A stretch of 5,337 nt of DNA from Chloroflexota bacterium (GTDB taxonomy: Bacteria; Chloroflexota; Dehalococcoidia; SHYM01). The position numbers and the translations under genes were made by a program. A model generated the notes under the pieces. It was not told where the DNA came from. It saw only the letters and a program-made list of their open reading frames with translations, and made no database searches. The stretch covers positions 1-5,337 of the forward strand of contig JACQGV010000071.1 in the NCBI GenBank assembly GCA_016199375.1. Direction: 5' to 3'. Numbering within the stretch: position 1 is the first letter of the stretch; the number at the start of each line of letters is the position of its first letter. Positions 1 to 5,337 of the stretch are shown piece after piece.

Positions 1-2434
<2,434 letters not shown>

Positions 2435-2437
2435 CAA

Positions 2438-2443
2438 GACCTC
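2438..2443 (-). promoter_or_regulatory. Ribosome binding site of lon
   Basis: AGAGG on the minus strand lies about five bases before ATG 2434, within the 23-bp gap after the hsp20 stop. It supports ATG 2434 as the lon start over the adjacent in-frame TTG at 2437. No promoter-like sequence or terminator is seen in the gap, which fits co-transcription with hsp20. Confidence 0.55.
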
Positions 2444-2457
2444 TATGCAGCCGGGAG

Positions 2458-2907
2458 CTATTCGCGGGTGTGGATGTGCAGCCTCTGGACGTGCTGGGGC
2501 GCGGGCTTCTGCAGCAGGATTCGCAGAATACCATCCTCATAGCTGGCGGCGGTGCGCTCCCCCTCCACCGGGCCCGGCAGGTGCAGCCGGCGCTCAAAGG
2601 GCCCCCGCTGGATCTCCATCTGGCAATAGCTTCCCTGGGAGCAAGCGCCCTCCTCGGGGCGGTTGCCCCGCACCATCAGGATATGCCCTTCGACCACGAT
2701 CTCAATGCTGTCCCGCTTGATGCCAGGAAGCTCTATGAGGACGAGAACGGCGTCCTGAGTCTCATAGACGTCGGCCGCAGGCTCCCAGACCTGAGAGGAG
2801 AAGTAGAGCGGGGGCGGCTTGGAGCCGTGGAAATGGCTCAGGAACCGCTCCATCTCCTGCTGCATGGAGTCCATGGCCTGCCACCAGCGCTCTGGGGAAT
2901 CACTCAT
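2458..2907 (-). CDS. Small heat-shock protein, Hsp20/alpha-crystallin family
   Basis: ATP-independent holdase chaperone of 149 residues that binds unfolding proteins in the cytoplasm and keeps them soluble for refolding or proteolysis. The N-terminal arm (residues 1-40) is rich in Met, Trp and Phe (RWWQAMDSMQQEMERFLSHF), as usual for substrate-binding arms. The alpha-crystallin domain spans about W41-K134: PAADVYET, then ELPGIKRDSIEI (59-70), then GPFERRLHLPGPV (102-114), ending with the family signature A-x-Y-E-D-G-I-L-R-I (121-130). The C-terminal tail ends RLHIHTRE, where L143-x-I145 may serve as a weak I-x-I oligomerisation motif. Start choice: an in-frame GTG lies at 2916, but the Shine-Dalgarno GGAGG (2921-2917) abuts it, whereas it sits nine bases before ATG 2907, so ATG is preferred. 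Two cysteines (C89, C95) lie in the loop between strands, which is uncommon in the family. It is the first gene of a probable hsp20-lon operon. Family assignment is firm; the exact substrate range is unknown. Confidence 0.95.
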   Translation of the reverse strand: MSDSPERWWQAMDSMQQEMERFLSHFHGSKPPPLYFSSQVWEPAADVYETQDAVLVLIELPGIKRDSIEIVVEGHILMVRGNRPEEGACSQGSYCQMEIQRGPFERRLHLPGPVEGERTAASYEDGILRILLQKPAPQHVQRLHIHTRE

Positions 2908-2934
2908 GGAGCCCACCCTCCGGGCGAACGCCCG
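2908..2934 (-). promoter_or_regulatory. hsp20 leader: Shine-Dalgarno with two tandem hairpins
   Basis: On the minus strand, CGGGCG-TT-CGCCCG (2934-2921) forms a perfect inverted repeat, practically a five-pair GC stem with a GUUC loop. Directly after it GGAG (2921-2918) can pair with CTCC (2911-2908) around a six-base loop GGTGGG. The Shine-Dalgarno GGAGG (2921-2917) lies in the 5' arm of the second stem and ends nine bases before ATG 2907. The pairing is visible in the sequence; a role in temperature-controlled translation is inference. Confidence 0.4.
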
Positions 2935-2948
2935 CCCCGTGCTGCACC

Positions 2949-2954
2949 ATTATA
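2949..2954 (-). promoter_or_regulatory. Probable -10 box of the hsp20-lon promoter
   Basis: A perfect TATAAT reads on the minus strand at 2954-2949, inside a short AT-rich patch (TTGTGTTTATAAT) that stands out in an otherwise very GC-rich stretch. Transcription would begin near 2942, giving a leader of about 35 nt before hsp20 ATG 2907. The hexamer 17 bp upstream (ATAGCC, 2977-2972) is a poor match to TTGACA, so either an activator, another sigma factor or a weak -35 is involved. No CIRCE (TTAGCACTC-N9-GAGTGCTAA) or HspR HAIR inverted repeat is seen nearby. Confidence 0.5.
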
Positions 2955-3003
2955 AACACAACCGCCGCCCCGGCTATTCCCGAGCCGTACCTGGCGTGGA
3001 GGG

Positions 3004-3044
3004 GTCTCCCAGGCGGTGGGGAAGGTGCCTGTAGCCGGGGAGAC
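3004..3044. repeat. Interrupted inverted repeat downstream of gyrA
   Basis: Outer arms GTCTCC (3004-3009) and GGAGAC (3039-3044) and inner arms CAGGC (3010-3014) and GCCTG (3027-3031) nest around a 12-base loop, with a seven-base bulge (3032-3038) on one side. It starts 17 bases beyond the gyrA stop, so it would form in the gyrA mRNA 3' end. No T-run follows on the minus strand, so it is not a standard intrinsic terminator; it could be an mRNA-end structure or a protein-binding site. Confidence 0.4.
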
Positions 3045-3060
3045 GCTCGCGGGCAGAGGG

Positions 3061-5337
3061 CTAGCCTTGTCCCCTGCCATTAGCGGGACGGCCGGGCTTG
3101 GTCTCGCCCCGGGGCGGCTTCTTGGTGGGCGGTGTCGGCGCCTCGGCCTCGTCCTCGACGGCGCCCTCGGCGCTGGCCACGGTGGCGACCTCATCGCCCT
3201 CGTCCAGGTTGATCACCTGGACCCCCTGGGTCACGCGGCCCAGGGCCCGCAGCTCCTCGGTGGAGGTGCGTTTCATGACCCCGCTACGGGAGATTAGCAT
3301 GATCTCATCGCCCTTGTAGACGACCCGCGCCGCGGCCACCGCCCCGGCCTTGTCTGCTATTCGCATGGCGATGACCCCGCCGGTGCCCCGATGGTGGACG
3401 GGGTAGCTCTTGACCGGCGTCAGCTTGCCGCGCCCCTTGTTGCTGACGCACAGCAGGTAGGCGTCGGCCTTGGCGATCTCCATGGCCACCACCTCATCGC
3501 CCGGCTCCAGCCGGATGCCGCGCACGCCGCCGCTGGTGCGGGAGGCCAGCCGCAGCTCCCCCTCTGGGAAGCGGAAGCCGCGTCCGTTGCGAGTCACCAC
3601 CATGACCTCATCCTCGGGGTTGGCCATCCGGGCCGAGACCAGCTCGTCCTCGGACTCCAGGTCCATGGCGATGATGCCGTTGGCCCGGACGCGGGCAAAG
3701 TGCTCCAGACTGGTCTTCTTCACCTCGCCCTTGCGGGTGCACAAGATAAGGAGCTCACCCTGGCGCTCGAAGTCCCGCACGGCCACCAGTGCCGTTACCC
3801 GCTGGCCGGCGTCCATCTGGATGAGGTTTTGCACGGGCAGACCCTTGGCCGTCCGGGAGACATCGGCGGGCAGGTCCCAGCACTTCACGTGGAAGGCCTT
3901 GCCGCGGTTGGTAAAGAAGAGCAGGCTGTCATGGGTGTCGCAGACCAACAGGTGCTCGGCGGCGTCCTGCTCCACGGTGGTGATGCCCAGCTTGCCCCGG
4001 CTGGTGCGGCGCTGCCGCCGCCAGGTGTCCACGGGGACCCGTTTCACATAGCCCCGCTGGCTCAGGATCACCGCCGTAGCCTCGTGGGGGACCAGGTCCT
4101 CGATGGAGAACTCCTCCGCCTCCTGCGCGCTGATGGCGGTACGGCGCTTCTCGGCGTAGCGGCCCTGCAGCTCCTGGCAGTCGGCGACGATAGCCGCGTC
4201 CACCTTCCTGGGATCGGCCAGCAGCGCCTCCAGGCTGGCGATGGTCTCCCTGACCTCCTTGGCCTCGTCGGTGATCTTCTGGCGCTCCAGGGCGGCCAGC
4301 CTCCGGAGCTGTAGCTCCAGGATCGCCTGGGCCTGGATCGCGGTCAGGGTGAAGCCGGCGATGAGGGCCGCCTTGGCGGCGTCGGCGTCGGCGGCCCGGC
4401 GGATGGTCTGGATCACCGCGTCCAGGTTGTCCAGGGCCTTCAGGAGGCCCTCCAGGATGTGGGCCCGGTCGCGGGCCTTCCCCAGGTCGAACTCGGCGCG
4501 GCGGCGGATAACCTGCCGGCGGAACTCGATGAAGTACTGGATGAGCTGCTTGAGGCCCAGGGTCTGGGGCCTGCCGTCCACCAGGGCGAGCATGTTGATA
4601 TAGAAGGCCGATTGCATGGCCGTGTACTTGTAGAGCGCGTTGAGTATCTTCTGCGGCTGGGCGCCCGGCTTCAGCTCCAGCAGGACGCGCATGCCCTTGC
4701 GGTCCGACTCGTCGCGCAGCTCGGCGATGCCGTCCAACCGGCGCTCCCTGATCAGATCGGCTATCTTCTCCACCAGGGCAGCCTTGTTCACCTGGTAGGG
4801 GAGCTCGGTGATGAGGATGCGCTGGCGGCCCTTGTCGTCCTCCTCCCACTGGGCGCGGCCTCGGATGACCACGCGGCCATGGCCGGTGGCATAGGCCTGG
4901 CGCACCCCCTCCCGTCCCACAATCTGGCCCCGGGTGGGGAAATCGGGCCCCTTGACTATCTTCAGCAGGTCCTCGGTGGTGGCATCCGGGTCCTGCAAGA
5001 CGGCGATGACGCCGTTGCACACCTCGGTGAGGTTGTGGGGCGGTATGTTGGTCGCCATCCCCACCGCGATGCCGGCGCTGCCGTTGATGAGCAGGTTGGG
5101 CGCCCGCGCGGGCAACACCACCGGCTCCTGGAGGGAGCCATCGAAGTTGGGACTGAAATCTACGGTGTTGCGGTCAATGTCGGCCAGGAGCTCGGTGGCC
5201 AGCCGGGTGAGGCGGGCCTCGGTGTAGCGCATCGCCGCCGGGGGGTCGCCGTCGATTGAACCGAAGTTACCTTGGCCGTCGACCAGTTGGTAGCGCATCG
5301 AGAAATCTTGTGCCAGGCGCACCAGGGCCTCATAAAT
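3061..5337 (-). CDS. gyrA: DNA gyrase subunit A, 5' end outside window
   Basis: Breaks and rejoins DNA in the A2B2 gyrase that introduces negative supercoils. The window holds 758 codons plus a TAG stop at 3063-3061; the first visible residue matches E. coli GyrA position 85, so about 84 residues are missing and the whole protein would be near 840, normal for GyrA. The active-site tyrosine is in AAMRYTE (window residue 38, codon 5226-5224, equal to E. coli Y122), preceded by [30 protein letters not shown] (window 85-102) and [15 protein letters not shown] favour GyrA over ParC. A coiled-coil and C-gate region follows, then a beta-pinwheel C-terminal domain from about residue 430 with repeated blades such as [18 protein letters not shown] and [18 protein letters not shown]. 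The GyrA box is unusual: QRRTSRG at window 442-448 (bases 4014-3994). The last 39 residues are an acidic then basic, Pro/Gly-rich tail. An internal GTG at 5322 is not the start. A ParC-like function cannot be wholly excluded given the altered box. Confidence 0.96.
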   Translation of the reverse strand: MYEALVRLAQDFSMRYQLVDGQGNFGSIDGDPPAAMRYTEARLTRLATELLADIDRNTVDFSPNFDGSLQEPVVLPARAPNLLINGSAGIAVGMATNIPPHNLTEVCNGVIAVLQDPDATTEDLLKIVKGPDFPTRGQIVGREGVRQAYATGHGRVVIRGRAQWEEDDKGRQRILITELPYQVNKAALVEKIADLIRERRLDGIAELRDESDRKGMRVLLELKPGAQPQKILNALYKYTAMQSAFYINMLALVDGRPQTLGLKQLIQYFIEFRRQVIRRRAEFDLGKARDRAHILEGLLKALDNLDAVIQTIRRAADADAAKAALIAGFTLTAIQAQAILELQLRRLAALERQKITDEAKEVRETIASLEALLADPRKVDAAIVADCQELQGRYAEKRRTAISAQEAEEFSIEDLVPHEATAVILSQRGYVKRVPVDTWRRQRRTSRGKLGITTVEQDAAEHLLVCDTHDSLLFFTNRGKAFHVKCWDLPADVSRTAKGLPVQNLIQMDAGQRVTALVAVRDFERQGELLILCTRKGEVKKTSLEHFARVRANGIIAMDLESEDELVSARMANPEDEVMVVTRNGRGFRFPEGELRLASRTSGGVRGIRLEPGDEVVAMEIAKADAYLLCVSNKGRGKLTPVKSYPVHHRGTGGVIAMRIADKAGAVAAARVVYKGDEIMLISRSGVMKRTSTEELRALGRVTQGVQVINLDEGDEVATVASAEGAVEDEAEAPTPPTKKPPRGETKPGRPANGRGQG

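Noticed and set aside
2908..2916. GTG at 2916 as hsp20 start
   Set aside because: The GGAGG Shine-Dalgarno directly abuts this GTG, leaving no spacer; ATG 2907 has a normal nine-base spacing.
2904..3194. 96-codon minus-strand frame bridging the gyrA end and the hsp20 start
   Set aside because: Overlaps the gyrA 3' end out of frame and spans the promoter and leader of hsp20; the product is Arg/Pro-rich with no recognisable domain.
3391..4314. 307-codon plus-strand open frame
   Set aside because: Antisense to the GyrA C-terminal domain, with low-complexity composition and no motif.
3929..5020. 363-codon minus-strand open frame in another frame within gyrA
   Set aside because: Gly/Pro/Arg/His-rich frame-shifted shadow of gyrA; the gyrA frame itself is intact throughout.
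4459..5259. 266-codon plus-strand open frame
   Set aside because: Antisense to the GyrA breakage-reunion domain, whose motifs are unmistakable in the minus frame.
3061..5337. Assignment of the topoisomerase subunit as ParC
   Set aside because: [17 protein letters not shown] and [15 protein letters not shown] are GyrA-like, and a GyrA-box remnant is present at the right place.

Overview
This is a GC-rich bacterial window (estimated by eye at around two-thirds G+C). It holds three genes, all on the minus strand: gyrA, then a small heat-shock protein gene (Hsp20 family), then lon. In transcription order the layout is gyrA 3' part (5337 to 3061), an intergenic stretch of 153 bp (3060 to 2908), hsp20 (2907 to 2458), a 23-bp gap, and lon (2434 to the left edge). 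gyrA is cut at its 5' end by the right edge of the window. lon is cut at the left edge, probably very close to its natural stop. All other long open frames, including several antisense frames of 100 to 316 codons, are explained as high-GC shadows of these three genes.

Organism: nothing here is diagnostic. The genes are ordinary bacterial chromosomal housekeeping and stress genes in a high-GC genome. The overall look of the GyrA, Hsp20 and Lon sequences suggests a non-proteobacterial lineage, perhaps Chloroflexota, but that is a low-confidence guess from memory. There is no sign of mobile DNA, CRISPR, tRNA or rRNA.

How the genes work together: gyrA encodes the DNA-cleaving subunit of gyrase and appears to be a separate transcription unit. 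hsp20 and lon are tightly spaced and probably co-transcribed from a promoter in the intergenic region, where a perfect TATAAT box lies about 40 bp before hsp20. The pairing is sensible: a holdase chaperone keeps unfolded proteins soluble and an ATP-dependent protease removes those that cannot be rescued.

The most notable points are: (1) the GyrA box, which drives DNA wrapping, reads QRRTSRG instead of the canonical QRRGGRG-type motif; (2) two back-to-back small hairpins lie in the hsp20 leader, the second containing the Shine-Dalgarno sequence, which could act as an RNA thermometer; (3) a GC-rich hairpin followed by T residues sits at the window edge in the last visible codons of lon and may be its terminator; (4) a large inverted repeat lies just downstream of gyrA. 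No clearly new system is present; most of this window is ordinary core genome.
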